From NCBI GenBank assembly GCA_019828595.1, contig JAHQRK010000014.1:186001-250000 (forward strand): a stretch of 64,000 nt of DNA. Reading direction: 5' to 3'. Positions within the stretch are counted from its first letter, which is position 1. Every line of letters begins with the position of its first letter. Position numbers and translations under genes: made by a program. The DNA is from Aphanomyces cochlioides (taxonomy: Eukaryota; Oomycota; Saprolegniomycetes; Saprolegniales; Verrucalvaceae). Below, piece after piece: positions 1 through 12,000 of this stretch. Under the pieces are notes generated by a model. That model did no database searches. It saw nothing but the letters and a program-made list of their open reading frames with translations, and had not been told where the DNA came from.

Positions 1-380
1 GGTTCCTGCCCACCTTCTGGAGTTTGCAACAATTGTCTGATTAATTTGGGTGGAGGTGAAGGTCTCTGTCTCTTTGGATGGTCTGAGGCACAGTGTACTC
101 AGCAAGCATCTTCATACTATTCATGGTGCGGTCAAGTCGAGTTGAGTTAAGTTGCATGTCTTGTTAAATTTTGAATCAAATGTACATTCCTTCTTTACGT
201 TGACAACTTGCTTGGCAATATCGTACAAGACAACGTTCACAATTAATTGTCATCGAGAGAATGCAACAAAGACCACTTGTGTGTCCACTACGGTCAGAGA
301 TCCCGCCAACGACATTGCTCAGTCAGAACTAAGTTATTTGAAAGATATATCCGCTCAGGGGCGATGAGGCCTCCAGGGTT
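1..380. other. Intergenic left edge
   Basis: No supportable gene. Only short open frames without family features are present. The left edge of the window may hold the end of another gene, but nothing recognisable can be read. Confidence 0.4.
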
Positions 381-1382
381 CTATCGGTCTAGAATCCGCT
401 CGCCATTGATATCCACAACTCGAAGTTTGGTGTGAGAAAGAATGGAGTCGATCGAAGTTGTGTCATGCCGAGGATAAACCGTGAGGAAAAGCCGTTCCAG
501 GGACGATCCTGTAAGAGCAGTTGCCACGTTCGACAATTGATTTCCATGTCGTAGAACTAATCGAAGGAAGCGCAAATTGCTAGACAACGTGAATGCTGTC
601 GAGAAATCAAAGAAAGAATGAGGTACTTGACAAATCACAAGCTCAAGGGATGATTTAGCAAACAATGCTGTTTGGAATGCTTGAATCGATATTGAATCAC
701 AGGTGTGGTGGTGTATGTACAAACAGAGACGTCGACAGTGAGTTCGACCAAGCCAACTAGTTATAGACTGCAGCATCGCATTGGTGAATCGCAGAGGGAA
801 ATCGTAGCCATGAAAGCCACCGGTAGAAAAATTGACAACGGACGACGTTGCAAGATGGGCAAACACGACTTCCATGTCATTTTCAAACGGTGAAAGGACA
901 TGCAACTTGCCAAGACATGGTAATGAAGGAACAACCGTCGCCAAGTGAAAGAAATCAGTGGTAAATTCAATCCGCGTGATACGACGGTGGACAATTGGAT
1001 TGTTGACTTCAAGGACTCCAGGCGTCACAGGTGGAAACCAAGTAAGCGACTTGACCTCACGTGGGTCAAAGCAACGAAGTAGCGACGACCAACTTGGTAC
1101 ATCCCATATCCAAATAAAGGCATACAGCTTGGCAATCGCTTCGATGTGAATGCAGTCGGTCGGATCTACAATTTTGATTTCAAGCGTAGGCCAAAGGTTT
1201 GAGACGCTGTATTTGCCTCCCAATTGCCAGAGGTGCTCAAGCATACCACGCTGTTTACTGGGGAAAGCTTCGAGATACGAGAATAACGTCGTGGCGTCTT
1301 GGATCCACAGAGCTATGGCAACAAGATTGTCAATCATGTCAACTCCATCTCCAATTATCCTAAAATCTTGTTGGCTATACAT
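381..1382 (-). CDS. F-box/LRR-like protein
   Basis: Single-exon frame of about 333 residues from the first in-frame ATG at 1382; an alternative ATG lies at 1337. The N-terminal segment (IALWIQDATTLFSYLEAFP) resembles the helical F-box-like start of large oomycete F-box/LRR families. The rest has irregularly spaced leucine-rich segments (for example SSLERLFLTVYPRH, LRFLRLVLRHG) as in degenerate LRR proteins. By family analogy it would be a substrate adaptor of an SCF ubiquitin ligase, but no canonical F-box can be proven by eye. It reads without interruption and has no intron. The PIF/Harbinger element starts about 260 bases upstream of its start. Confidence 0.55.
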   Translation of the reverse strand: MYSQQDFRIIGDGVDMIDNLVAIALWIQDATTLFSYLEAFPSKQRGMLEHLWQLGGKYSVSNLWPTLEIKIVDPTDCIHIEAIAKLYAFIWIWDVPSWSSLLRCFDPREVKSLTWFPPVTPGVLEVNNPIVHRRITRIEFTTDFFHLATVVPSLPCLGKLHVLSPFENDMEVVFAHLATSSVVNFSTGGFHGYDFPLRFTNAMLQSITSWLGRTHCRRLCLYIHHHTCDSISIQAFQTALFAKSSLELVICQVPHSFFDFSTAFTLSSNLRFLRLVLRHGNQLSNVATALTGSSLERLFLTVYPRHDTTSIDSILSHTKLRVVDINGERILDR

Positions 1383-1796
1383 AAGCCAATCAATAACGCA
1401 CTTGCTCCTTCTTACAAATATCAAGATAAAGTAATACTCTACATACTTTGTACGTACGCATTCTAACTTTCAAGGGGTGAATTGAGCCCCTCTGGACTAA
1501 GATGCTTTCTATTGCATCACTGAGATTGAGTGAAATGCTTTGCCTTGCTCTTATATTGTCGCGCTCTTGTTGACGTGCAGTGTTGAAGACGACATTGAAA
1601 TGTTAGGAATAAGAAAGGAGTCTGGCTAGAAATAGCTATTAGGGCCTGTTCCAAGTAACTTTCAAAATCAGGAACAACCAATCAGAATTCACCCTTGCTG
1701 ATTATTTTTTGCAATTTTCAAAATCAGGTAAAATTTGCTGGGGGAGCTCATTTTACCTGTTTTTGGCATTCTGCCCGGCACTGACGTCAGATTTGC

Positions 1797-2940
1797 ATGA
1801 TGAAGGAAGCGCTGGTTGTTGTTGTCGCGGCCATGGCCGTCGTTGTGCTGGCCACACAAGACAAAAGAAGTTTCAGAGAGCCCAAGAGTCGAAAGTTCGC
1901 CTTTCGAAGCTGCACGTGGAAGGAAATGAAGGCTAACAAACAAGATGGAGGATGGTACCGCCGGTATTTGCGATGCAGCAAACAAGTGTATGAGCAAGTT
2001 GTTTTGCGTGTTGAACTCAAGTGGAACGATGTACATGCAACACTCCACCACAACACTATCTTTGACATTAAAGACCGTGTGGCAATGACTCTTCACTACC
2101 TCACGCACGCCGATGGGTTTGACCAAACAGCAGCTTTATTTGGGACTAGCAAATGCGAGCATACACTTACGTCAACCAAGTTGTGGCTGTGTTGAATGAC
2201 TGCTATTTGAATGAAGTCGTGCAATTACCAACAACGTTTGATGAATGGGAGTCTGTACGCTCCGAGTTTGAAATGAAAGCCGGTTTTCCCAATGTCTACG
2301 GCGCAATTGACGCAGTCTTATTCCCATACATCGTTTTGCCGATTTTGACGGCTGGTACTGCAGGAAAGGATTTCCTGCGTTCAACATGCAAGCAGTTGTG
2401 GATGCGAGAATGCGATTTCGTTCGTACTCACTGCGATCAGGCTCCCAAAACGATAAGGCACTTTTCAACAATTCGATGTTTGGCAAATATAGCCACCGCA
2501 AAGTCCCTCAAGGTAGTTGTTTCCTTGGTGACGCTGGCTACAAATTGTATTCTCATCTCATCACACCTTATCCAATCTATTACAATATGCCAAAATCTGA
2601 AGCGCATTTCAATCTGCTTCACAGTAGAACGCGTATTGCTGTGGAGCAGGCGTTTGGGTTGTGGAAAAACACGTTCCGAATTTTCAAGTCAGTGCTTTCA
2701 CAAGACACACCGGAGCAAATGGCGTCCATCATCAATGCTACGTTGGTTTTGCACAATTGGTTTATCGATTTCAATGACAATAGCCACAAGTTGAGGCTAC
2801 CCAAAATCCACAAGACTTGGATGCACATCGGTGGTGACTTGGTGTACCCCACTGAAATGAATTTGATTGATGGCGAAGCAGCCAAAAGTGCTCGAGAGAA
2901 CATAAAAGACTACTTAGTCAACTTTGTGAGTATAAAATGA
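1797..2940 (+). pseudogene. Harbinger DDE transposase (frameshifted)
   Basis: DDE_Tnp_4-type transposase reading through three frames. The first frame covers the N-terminal helical part (to about 2195). The second (from about 2153) holds the GAID motif with the first Asp. The third (from about 2326) holds FDGWYCRKGFPAFN, QAVVDARMRF with the second Asp, GDAGYKLYSHLITPY, and RTRIAVEQAFGLWK with the catalytic Glu. All three catalytic residues are therefore present, but at least two frameshifts (near 2150-2190 and near 2320) separate them, so no single functional protein is made. The usual GAIDGTH is altered to GAIDAV at the first frameshift. Confidence 0.85.
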
Positions 2941-2963
2941 ATCAATTCAATGAGTTAGTCTTT

Positions 2964-3928
2964 CTACATTCGTTTCTCAAGAAATTGAAGCAATCTTTCG
3001 TGAACATGGTTACTTTGGGCTTGACTTTCCTTGTTCTCAATGAGTAGTTTTGAAATCGAAACCAATTGTTTGTTCGTTTCTTCAAGCGCAAGTTGCAATG
3101 AGTTGGGCTCCACTGGTTTGCTGGCTGAAATTGACGCAGCTTCAACGAGTCCTTTTGCAAGAGTATTCCCAAGAGACAGAAGCCCATTTGCCATATCGCC
3201 CTTCTTGGTTGTCACTTTGGTTCTCCGCTTTCGCTGTCGATCAATCTCGTCTTGTATGTCTTGTTTCCGTTTACCCCTTTTTGATACCTCCTCCGTGACA
3301 TTACTCTCACCATCGTCGGAGCTCTCTTCGATTACAGAAGCGTCGTCTTCGGGCTGGCTCTCTCTCTCATTTCCGTACTCGATGTTGCCAAGGCCCTTCT
3401 TGTCCCCAAAGTGTCGAACAAGAGCTTCCCAATACGGAGGAAGATGAATGGGACTTTCAATTCAGTTTCCAGTCGCAGCTCGTTCATTTTTCAACTTGAT
3501 ATACTCGCGACGCAACGCATTCAATTTGTTCTTGAGAGACAACGAGGCGATCTTACAGTTTTCGTATAAGCATAGACGCAGTTAAGATTTCATACCTTTT
3601 TCTCCATGATGATGTTGAATTTCAAAGTCAACTTATCCCAAAGAACCGCACGCTGCGCCTTGGCTGCGGCGCGCTGGAAGGCAAGTCCAAAGTGATCATA
3701 ACGTATTTCAAGCAACATAGCTACCATCTCCACCGTATACTCAACGTTTGCCTTTGGAGCCTTCCGCTCGATCTTGATGAAAGCCTCGTCTGCAACGGCC
3801 AGGAGTGGTGGCTCAGTGGCAGTTAAGCTCCCGTCTACCAAGGCAGCTAACTTGGCTTCCATGATAGCTATCTTCTCTTCGAGCTGCTTCTTTGTCGCTG
3901 CCTTGGACTTGCCGCGACATCCATTCAT
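2964..3928 (-). pseudogene. Myb/SANT-like Harbinger helper (broken)
   Basis: Second gene of the PIF/Harbinger element, opposite to the transposase. A basic start (MNGCRGKSKAATKKQ) leads into a helical region and a trihelix-like segment with spaced Trp/aromatic residues (VLWDKLTLKF, PPYWEALVRHFG). The C-terminal part is coiled-coil-like (LEETNKQLVSISKLLIENKE). Such proteins bind the element ends and help import the transposase. A TGA stop lies in frame at 3462-3464, and a short intron or indel is needed near 3555-3592. The ATG at 3928 is preferred because the 3991 reading begins at TTG. Confidence 0.65.
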
Positions 3929-4089
3929 GTCCAATGCTTGAATGCTAGAATGCCTGAAACACCGAGGAGAACATTGTACTATTTTATCCAATCAAAGACG
4001 AACACAGAATCAGCATGGAAATCAGCAAATCGACTCTTCTTCCTGATTTTGCACATTTTTCAAAAAGTTACTTGAAACAGGCCCTTACG

Positions 4090-4592
4090 TACTACAGTGT
4101 ACTCGGGTCCGCATTATTTGTCATATTGTTTTTGTCTTGTTTTAAGTATGGCAATAGTTTAATTAAGTATAAATTTTACTTCAACTTTTTGGCTAAAAGT
4201 ACAACATTTTGACTAATGTATGAGTGATGTTGATGCATTTCGGGAAGAACGAGACTCAACAGCACGTTTCGAAATCCCATCGATGTCTTGGCGGTATATG
4301 AGCGCTTGATTGGCACTCTGCAAAGGTAGTTTATATGATTGTCTTGTGTAGTGGACGCCATAGTGGTCTACGACTTTACAGCGGAACTTTTTTCATGATT
4401 ACAGTAGAGTAGTCTGTGTTTAAGGAGTTGTTTCTCTCAATTGAATTTGATTCAGAGCTCTTGCAGATAGTCCAATCAAAGAGCACGGTTATTACTTCTT
4501 AATAAACCAATCAGGAGCCCAAAATACCGTGAAATCAAAGAAATTTTGCCAATGGAAAAACTATGTGACAAATAATGTGGACCAGAGTAGTA
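4090..4592 (+). repeat. TA-flanked MITE, copy 1
   Basis: About 500 bp with imperfect terminal inverted repeats (right end as reverse complement TACTACTCTGGTCCACATTA; left end TACTAC, a 5-base interruption, then ACTCGGGTCCGCATTA), ending in TA as expected for Tc1/mariner-type MITEs. A second copy lies inverted at 20655-21673. Both contain a 61-codon frame (here 4176-4361, minus strand) that differs at one visible residue. No transposase is encoded. The TIR start resembles that of the mariner element at 30942-32587, a possible driver. Confidence 0.8.
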
Positions 4593-5107
4593 CTAGTAAT
4601 AAACTGATAGCTAATGCCATTGTCAACGAAATTTGTGGTTTTGACCAAATGCGATTTCATGATACTGAAGTGGTGTGTGTCAGTGTGTGTTTTGCGTGAG
4701 TCAGGTGGCTGATCGATTCTGATTGGGTGACTAATTTTAATTTTTAATTCTAGCCAATCAGAGAAGCTCGTTCGATTCGGAATCGATTCGAAACCTCGGT
4801 CGATTCAAACCGTTCCTCACAATTTTGTATCAAAAGCACAATATAAACTATAAACTTATCACATTCCTGTAGCCCTCAATGTATGCATGCAAGAGTAGAT
4901 CGACAAGCTACAGTGTAGTTCGATGATTACACTTGGTAGATTGCATGGCATCAAAAATGCGAAGCAGTCTATCTTGCTGGGAAATCCAAGTGAAGCCACA
5001 TGAAGACAACGTTGAACTAACCAATCCCAAAATAGATAATTATATCCAATCGCACTCACTTGCTGTTATTTTTGTCGATGCTTGTCAATGCACCATTGGG
5101 TTGAAAA
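4593..5107. promoter_or_regulatory. Upstream region of DUF1295 gene
   Basis: No gene. Contains a short GT-rich run (about 4672-4690), CCAAT-type motifs (for example at 4754 and near 5030) and a cluster of CGATTC/GAATCG repeats around 4770-4810. A promoter role for the gene at 5108 is inferred from position only. Confidence 0.4.
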
Positions 5108-5959
5108 ATGGGACTTGGTCAAGATATTGCCGGCATCGTCTTCTCCGTGGGCACCGTTCTTGCCATCGCACTGCCAATGAACCTCGGTGTGTATGCTACA
5201 GTTGCATTTGGGGTAAATTGGCTCAGTGCCCTTCTCTATGCGATTCCACGCCAGTCTGAAAAATTCTATGATCTCACAGGCTCGATCACATTCATCACCT
5301 TGGCAATCCTTGGCGTGATACTCCATTTCGACACGTTGAATTGGCGATCATTAAATGCATCTGTGTTGGTGCTAGTGTGGGCGTGCCGCCTCGGTGCGTT
5401 CCTTTTTGCTCGAATCCATGCCAGTGGAGTCGATCGACGATTCAAATTCATTCGATCGGCGCCCGTCACGTTCTTTATGGCCTGGACGATGCAAGGTCTG
5501 TGGAATTTTGCGACTATTCTTCCTGTACTGCTTATCCATGTGTCGTCCCCATCGGCATCACCATCTATCGTGTACTCGGATATCCTTGGACTGGGACTTT
5601 GGATTTTTGGCTTTACTGTCGAAGTCATTGCTGACAGTCAAAAATGGGCATTTCGCAAGACGAATCCTGATCGTTTCATCACGAGTGGATTATGGAAGTA
5701 CAGCCGTCATCCGAACTACTTTGGCGAAATCACGCTCTGGACTGGAATGGCTGTGCTATGTGCGCCACATGTTGGCAATCTCAATGTGCAAGCGCTGACG
5801 CTCGTGAGCCCGATTTTGTGCGCTGCACTCCTGTTGTTCGTGAGCGGAGTGCCCATGGTTGATCGAATCGCAGACAAGAAATGGGGCGGTGAAGCTGCAT
5901 ACCAAGCGTACAAACGTCGCACGAGCCTCCTCGTACCTTGGTTTCCATCGACTGCCTGA
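5108..5959 (+). CDS. DUF1295 steroid-reductase-like membrane protein
   Basis: 283 residues, intron-less, starting MGLGQDIAG. Hydrophobic throughout, with about six to seven predicted membrane spans. The C-terminal signature GLWKYSRHPNYFGEI (residues about 195-210) is the hallmark of the DUF1295 / 3-oxo-5-alpha-steroid 4-dehydrogenase C-terminal family, whose members reduce double bonds of steroid-like or lipid substrates with NADPH at the ER. The substrate cannot be told from sequence. Length matches the family. A paralogue lies inverted at 18740-19657. The 3' end is about 70 bases from the convergent end of the chromatin gene. Confidence 0.85.
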   Translation: MGLGQDIAGIVFSVGTVLAIALPMNLGVYATVAFGVNWLSALLYAIPRQSEKFYDLTGSITFITLAILGVILHFDTLNWRSLNASVLVLVWACRLGAFLFARIHASGVDRRFKFIRSAPVTFFMAWTMQGLWNFATILPVLLIHVSSPSASPSIVYSDILGLGLWIFGFTVEVIADSQKWAFRKTNPDRFITSGLWKYSRHPNYFGEITLWTGMAVLCAPHVGNLNVQALTLVSPILCAALLLFVSGVPMVDRIADKKWGGEAAYQAYKRRTSLLVPWFPSTA

Positions 5960-6029
5960 TACTATCGCTGGTTGTCGTGAATGAAATACAAATAGTCATG
6001 GAACCAGATATTCATCATCTAGTGATGCA

Positions 6030-9000
6030 TTACTTGAGCTCTCTATTTTCCACACATCGATCGCAATGCCAAGGACTTGCCACTTCTTCAATGCACGACA
6101 AATGAATTGCTGCATCACAGGACGCGCAAACTGCTCTTGTATCCTTGGAAACGTCTTGATGGCATTTACGACAAAGCGTAGCTCTCGGTAAGTCCTCTAC
6201 GCATGTACCCACAGGTGTTTTTTGCACCCAAAGTTCCATCAAGCGATAAAAAATTGATCTATGGATAAACTTGTCAAACGCAGTCCACTTATTGAATTGA
6301 ATACCTGAGCTGTCGAGCCATTCTCGAAATCTCAGCTGTTGGTCCATTGAACGCGAAGCAGTTAGTCCAGATTCGACTCATCTCGACAGGAATCGCATGC
6401 AGTCTGTCGTTAAACTCACCAGCTTGAATTTGTTGGGTAAGTGTGCCCAAATCCATGGGCTGGCGTACTAGGTTAGCATAATCTGGAAACTGCACAGGAT
6501 CGACGGGTTGAAGGAATGGTTGTGCAATATCGTTTTTCTTGAGCGCTTCCACCACAGCAAGGAATCGATCTTTCACAAGTGGGTCTTTCAAAATTGCAGG
6601 TGAAATTGCAAGTGTTTGAGGCTCAAACCGATATTCGAGATTTTTTGGCGGACGACCTCTAGTCCTTTTTTGTCGCTTTGAGTTCGGCTCTCCACCGTGC
6701 GCTTCCATTTCAGATGACGATGCAACTGATGTCTGACGTCGTGGTGGAGGTTGAGAAGCAGTTGCGCCTTTCGGGTCAAGGCACTGTTTGTACCATTGTT
6801 CAAGGACTCCACGTGGTAAATTAGTAAGTCTGCACAGTTCATTCAAAGTCTATTGTCTTCATGTCAGACAACATACAACATTTAGGATATACCTTGGGAC
6901 AAACTTGCTGGGGAGTGGAGATCAAGGCTATCCGGACCTTGTCGATGGCAATCCTTTGGATTGTTGGATCAAAAAGCTGAGGACATGGAGGAATGATGTA
7001 GTCGTCGTTGGGGCGACGATTTAATTTTCGCTTATAGCCAGTACTGCGCTTCGAGAGTTTAGCGTAATTGAGGGCATCATCTAAAGCGTAGAGACGCATA
7101 GCAGTTGAAGCTATCGTAGCTATCGATAGCAACGTCTTCGGTCCAAGCATCGACTGTGATTTCCACCAGGCATCGAAATATTCGTTCTCAATTTGAGCTT
7201 CGAGGAACAAAATTGCTTCCATCAGTGTGCGGCTAGTTGTTGCTTGGATAACCATGTCAGCCCACCCAACTCGAATAGCGCTGGTCCATTTATTGTTTCG
7301 GAAAGCGTCACGAGGAAGCGCCGCTTCAATTGCTAGTAGTTGAGCCTGCAAAACAGCAAATGCATGTGAAAAAGCTTTGGGAGGCTTCGAGTACGGCAAA
7401 GCATCCGAGGCAAAGTCACCTTGGACACCCGCTCCAGGAATGTATACCGAGGGTGTTGCAACGCGAACTGGCTGGGAAATTATCATGTCTGGCTTTTTGC
7501 TTACACGGGTCGATCTTCGTCCAGCAACATTCGCCTTCTCTGTCTGGGTAGCCTTTTTCTATGAGAAATGTGAGAAATAATGATATCTTCTATTACCGCT
7601 TCGTCTTGACTTGACGCTACTGAAGACTTATTTGGGCTTGCACTGACAAATTCGATCGGTGGGCCTGATCGAAAAGCTTCTGGACCATTGTAATATTGTG
7701 GGTCAAAGAATCCTTGAAAGTCTTGGGTGATATCTGGTAGTTGAGTATTCGTGGTGTTCATAGTTTGCATCATTCCAGGTTGATTCAGCCGGGGATCATA
7801 CGATGAATAGACTGGAGTTAGCATTTGCATATTATTGGCGTACGCATTTGGGTAATCCATGGCTTGGTTATGATACATTTGTTCAGGTTGTTGTGCACTC
7901 CAAATAGTCTCTTGGTGGATTGGTGCTGAACGAGTGTGTTGATCGTACATCATAGTGGACATTGGCGATGTGAGTTGACTTGATGATTGAGGAAAAGGTG
8001 CTATGTCGATATCAGGATCCAGCAAGCTTCGAGAAAAGAACCTACAGTCGCAAAAGTTAAACAAAAATGATGAATATACGCACCCAAGGGAGTTGGTGGA
8101 GGGAGATGACGCGACAATGCTGTCAAACATATTTAGCTCGTTCGTTGCTAGCTTCAAAGGAGTGGGTGTTTGAGTAGTAGGCTCATCGGAGGTATTTCCA
8201 GTCATTGCCTGAGTTTGAGGGGTGATCATAGGTTTTGGTGGTGTTTGTTTCGGGTTAGGCCGTTTCTTGGGTGTTTTCTCTTTCATGGGAGTCGGTTTTA
8301 GGGGCTTTGACATGTCCTGGGGTCGGCAAAACGTAATCTTTATTGGACGAATGCCGCTTGTGACTGCTTTTTTGAAGCCGTCAATGCCAATTTGCGATAG
8401 TGGCTCTCCATTTACGGCAATAATCATATCACCGACAGCAATTTTACCACTTCGAATAGCTTGGCCTTCATTTCCACCAGCAAACGACGACACGATGATT
8501 CCATTGTCGTCCTGTTGAATAATAATACCTAAAGGCCCGGCTTCAAAGCTCACAGTTGCTTCCGTCTGTCCAGTGGCTGATGTGGAAATAGTTACAACTG
8601 GCTTCGCTTGCGTTATATTGCTGGGAGTATTAACATGCAAGTACGGTGGCCATTGAACTTTGAGTCTTTTCAAAGCGCGCTCAAAGTTACCTTGGCAGGT
8701 TTGCAATTTCCATAATTCTTGGGTGAGTGTCGGAGGAAGAGGTTGGACTTGTCTTGGCTGTGTCGCATGACTTAACATGGCAAAGAGTGGTCGACAAAGA
8801 GGATAATTCGTAGGGTCAGATAAATAATTCGAAGACTTGAAAAACATATCCATCGTTATAACCATTTGCTGCATATCTGCCGACAAGCCTGACGTCTTTA
8901 TTTCGCCCAAATTCTCGGCAAGCTTCATACAGTTGGAAATGACTTGTTCATGAAGGGTAGGATTTAGAGTGTCTTCAATCGCCCAAAGGAGATTGTCTCC

Positions 9001-12000
9001 GCATTTGTGCATAAATTCAAGGTCAGGACGAGGAATGGGTGAAGCCTTTGACAATGCTTCACTTGCCAGTATCGACAGCAAGCACATAACAATCGCATGA
9101 TGTAGAGAAACAAAAGTAGCGGGTGATTTTGACTGTAAAGGATATTTTGCAATATGTTGTGCCAGCAAGTTCAATGAGTTCAAAGTTGTCTGCAGTACTT
9201 CAGTGAGCAGCATACAACTGGGGGCATCTTGAGCATTCTGAACGCTTACCCATGCTTCAGTGACGGATACTTTCATGTCCTTTAACCGCTCAAAATGGTC
9301 AGATAGAGAGAGTTGACCCCGTTTGGCGGCTTCTTCATCGTACTGACGCTTTTTGGGTGGAGTTGCAATCACGATTGGCTTGGGCGGTTCTGGTTCGGGT
9401 CGATAGGCACGGACATTATATTTAACCAACTCTTTCAGTTCAGACGAAAGCGAAGTACTTTCAAGCTTTCGAAATCGTTTCAAAAAGTCGTCAGCTTTTA
9501 GCAAAGGTAGCGGAGCGCGAGGAAAAGTGGCCACTGAGTAAGGGGCCAATAGCAGGCGAGTTGTAGTATACCGTTGAACACATTCATCATACGTTGCTTG
9601 TGCTTCACTGGCCGAAGAAAACGTACCAAGGTAGAAATGTCGACCTCGAAATATCACGAATGCCTCGTGCTGATTCAATGGAGCTATAGTGTACAGAGGT
9701 CTCATTGCTAAAGGTCCTGCTGTTGGCATTTGGGGGGGGGTCAAAAATGCGGCATTCAACTTTTCGGCGATTTTTGCGTTTTCAGATTTAACAACAGCAG
9801 CAATCTAAGTAAATTGTGATGGATTCATTGTGCGAGTCATAATTACCTGATGAGTGGACCACCAACTGCGATCATCGTGCTTGTATAGGGTATTTGGATC
9901 TCCTGGAAATCGAAAATAATTAGAGCTCAACGGCCATGTGCGAGGGGCGATCTCTTTCAGCTGCTCTTCCAGTTCAGAGGATGCGACTAACTTACGTTGC
10001 AAGGCTGTGCCTTTGATGACAGCTGTATTCCATATGGAGATGCAATGCTCGTGAGCCATGATTGGAACGTCAGGGTCTGTCTTCGGTCGGACGCGCACAT
10101 ACATTTTATCCTTCGATGGCAAGACTTCCAAAGTCTGATGAAGCCAAGACAAGGACACACCTTCGATTGAAATATCATTCAGATGTGTCATAATATCTCC
10201 AGGGAAAAATGAATGAATTTTTTCTCCAAATACAATGAGACGCCCATCAAATTCAATCAATGAAGTCTGCAGTATTTGACCAACGGACATCAGAACGTCA
10301 GTTGGAGACGGTGGTGTCAAGACCATCGATGAGCGATAAAAACGAATCGTAGCCGGGCGAGGCGCAGTTCGCACGGCATCAGTGAACTCCATTAAATCGT
10401 CCAATTTCCCAATGGATTTGTCGTTGAAGGTTAATATAATATCATCAGGCTGGACTTTGCGGATTGCTTGGCTCACAGGTGTCAGTGACCTAACGACCAC
10501 ACAATTCTCTTCTAGATCCAATGCCAAGCCCAATGGTCCGGCTTGAAATGAAACTTCAAACGACTTCATTTTCCACAACTCCATTTGGATATCACTGTCG
10601 TGTTCTTGGGCAAGTAGTGGCTTTGAAATGCCCCTATCCAATGTATTTCGCATAACACACAGAAGTGCATTAGGTTGCCAAAGTTTTTGGAAGTCTTCAG
10701 CATTTACAACACGCGTCCCATCAATGGCAAAAATGATATCATAGGCAAAAATAGAGTCACAAATGGCCAAAAATCCTGAACATGGTGGTTGAACCTGGCA
10801 AAACGAAGATACGAATGCAACGTTGGGGAAGTCAACCAGTGTGGAGGGCAGCTGGATCAGGTATACTTTCTTCGAATCCACCGATGTGGAAGGAGATTTA
10901 CTCGCAAGTACAACTATAGGTCGCTTTGCTTCTTGCATAACTTTCTCGATATCGCTGTCTTCATCCAAAATAATTGAATTCAAGGCCAGGACAATACCTC
11001 CAAGTTCCAAATCACATTGTGGCTCAACGTGCGTGATCATTGCATGGCCATTTTCGTCCATTTCACATTTAAAAGGCAATGCAGCATCTGAGCACACAAA
11101 TGTCACCAAAGGCTCGGTGATAATATCAGGTAGTTTTGCCATGTGTGCAGCAATTTGGCTTGAACGTGGAGCTAGTACAGCTGGAATCAACTCTGCGTCT
11201 GCGAACAAGAATTTGTCCATTTGGCAGCAAAAGCATTGAGGGTCATCAATTGTTGAAATCGTCTCCTTGCGGCACGCCAACTGAATATCGCCATATTCTT
11301 CTAGAAGGGTAGCTTCAATGTCATCGTTGTCATCTTCAATGATTGCAACTTCATCTGAAACAACCGGCTCATCGTTGTCGAAAAATGGCGGAGGTAATAC
11401 GTCTTGGTTTAATTCAGCTTCAGTTCTTGCTTTCAAATAGATTAAAAGAGTATCCGTCAAGGGATGGGTGACTCCGTTCTCCACGAAAGTTTCGGTTAAA
11501 TTCTTGTCTTCGATTTTCGACTCATCGATTTCACCGAAGCTATTCCATTCACGGAGTGCATCAGCGAAGGAATATCCTAACTCTCTCCGTTGATCTTCAG
11601 CCAGGTCTTCCATTGAAAGCACAACACTATAGTCAGTGTTTTCAGGCAGGTTGAACGCAACTAATTACCTCTGCACAGATGAACACATTTGCACAAGTTC
11701 GCAGAGACCTTTGAAAACCACCACACGCTCGTTCAAAGTCTACAGTTAAAGTAAGTCCAAGGACATACAACCATTGGTTCTCACCAGTTCCATGTAATTT
11801 TCTTTCGACAACAAACGAATGATTTGAGGAATACCAATAGCAGCGCCATCAAAGTCTTCGTCATCGGGATCACCAGTCTTTTCAGATTGAAACGGAGCAC
11901 AGGTTGGACAATACCATTCACCTTGCGGGACTTCGTCGAGCGGTGGTCGCAAGCAAAGCATGTGGAAAGAGCCATCACATCGATCGCATAACAATATTCT

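Larger units (their letters stand above)
1642..4084 (+). mobile_element. PIF/Harbinger transposon (decayed)
   Basis: The left end begins GGGCCTGTTCCAAGTAACTTT and the right end is the reverse complement of GGGCCTGTTTCAAGTAACTTT, giving a clear terminal inverted repeat. It is flanked on both sides by TTA (1639-1641 and 4085-4087), the 3-bp target duplication typical of PIF/Harbinger. It carries the two genes expected of the superfamily: a DDE transposase on + and a Myb/SANT-like helper on -. Both are broken, so this 2.44-kb copy should be non-autonomous, although its ends look good enough to be mobilised in trans. It abuts the MITE at 4090-4592. Confidence 0.88.
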
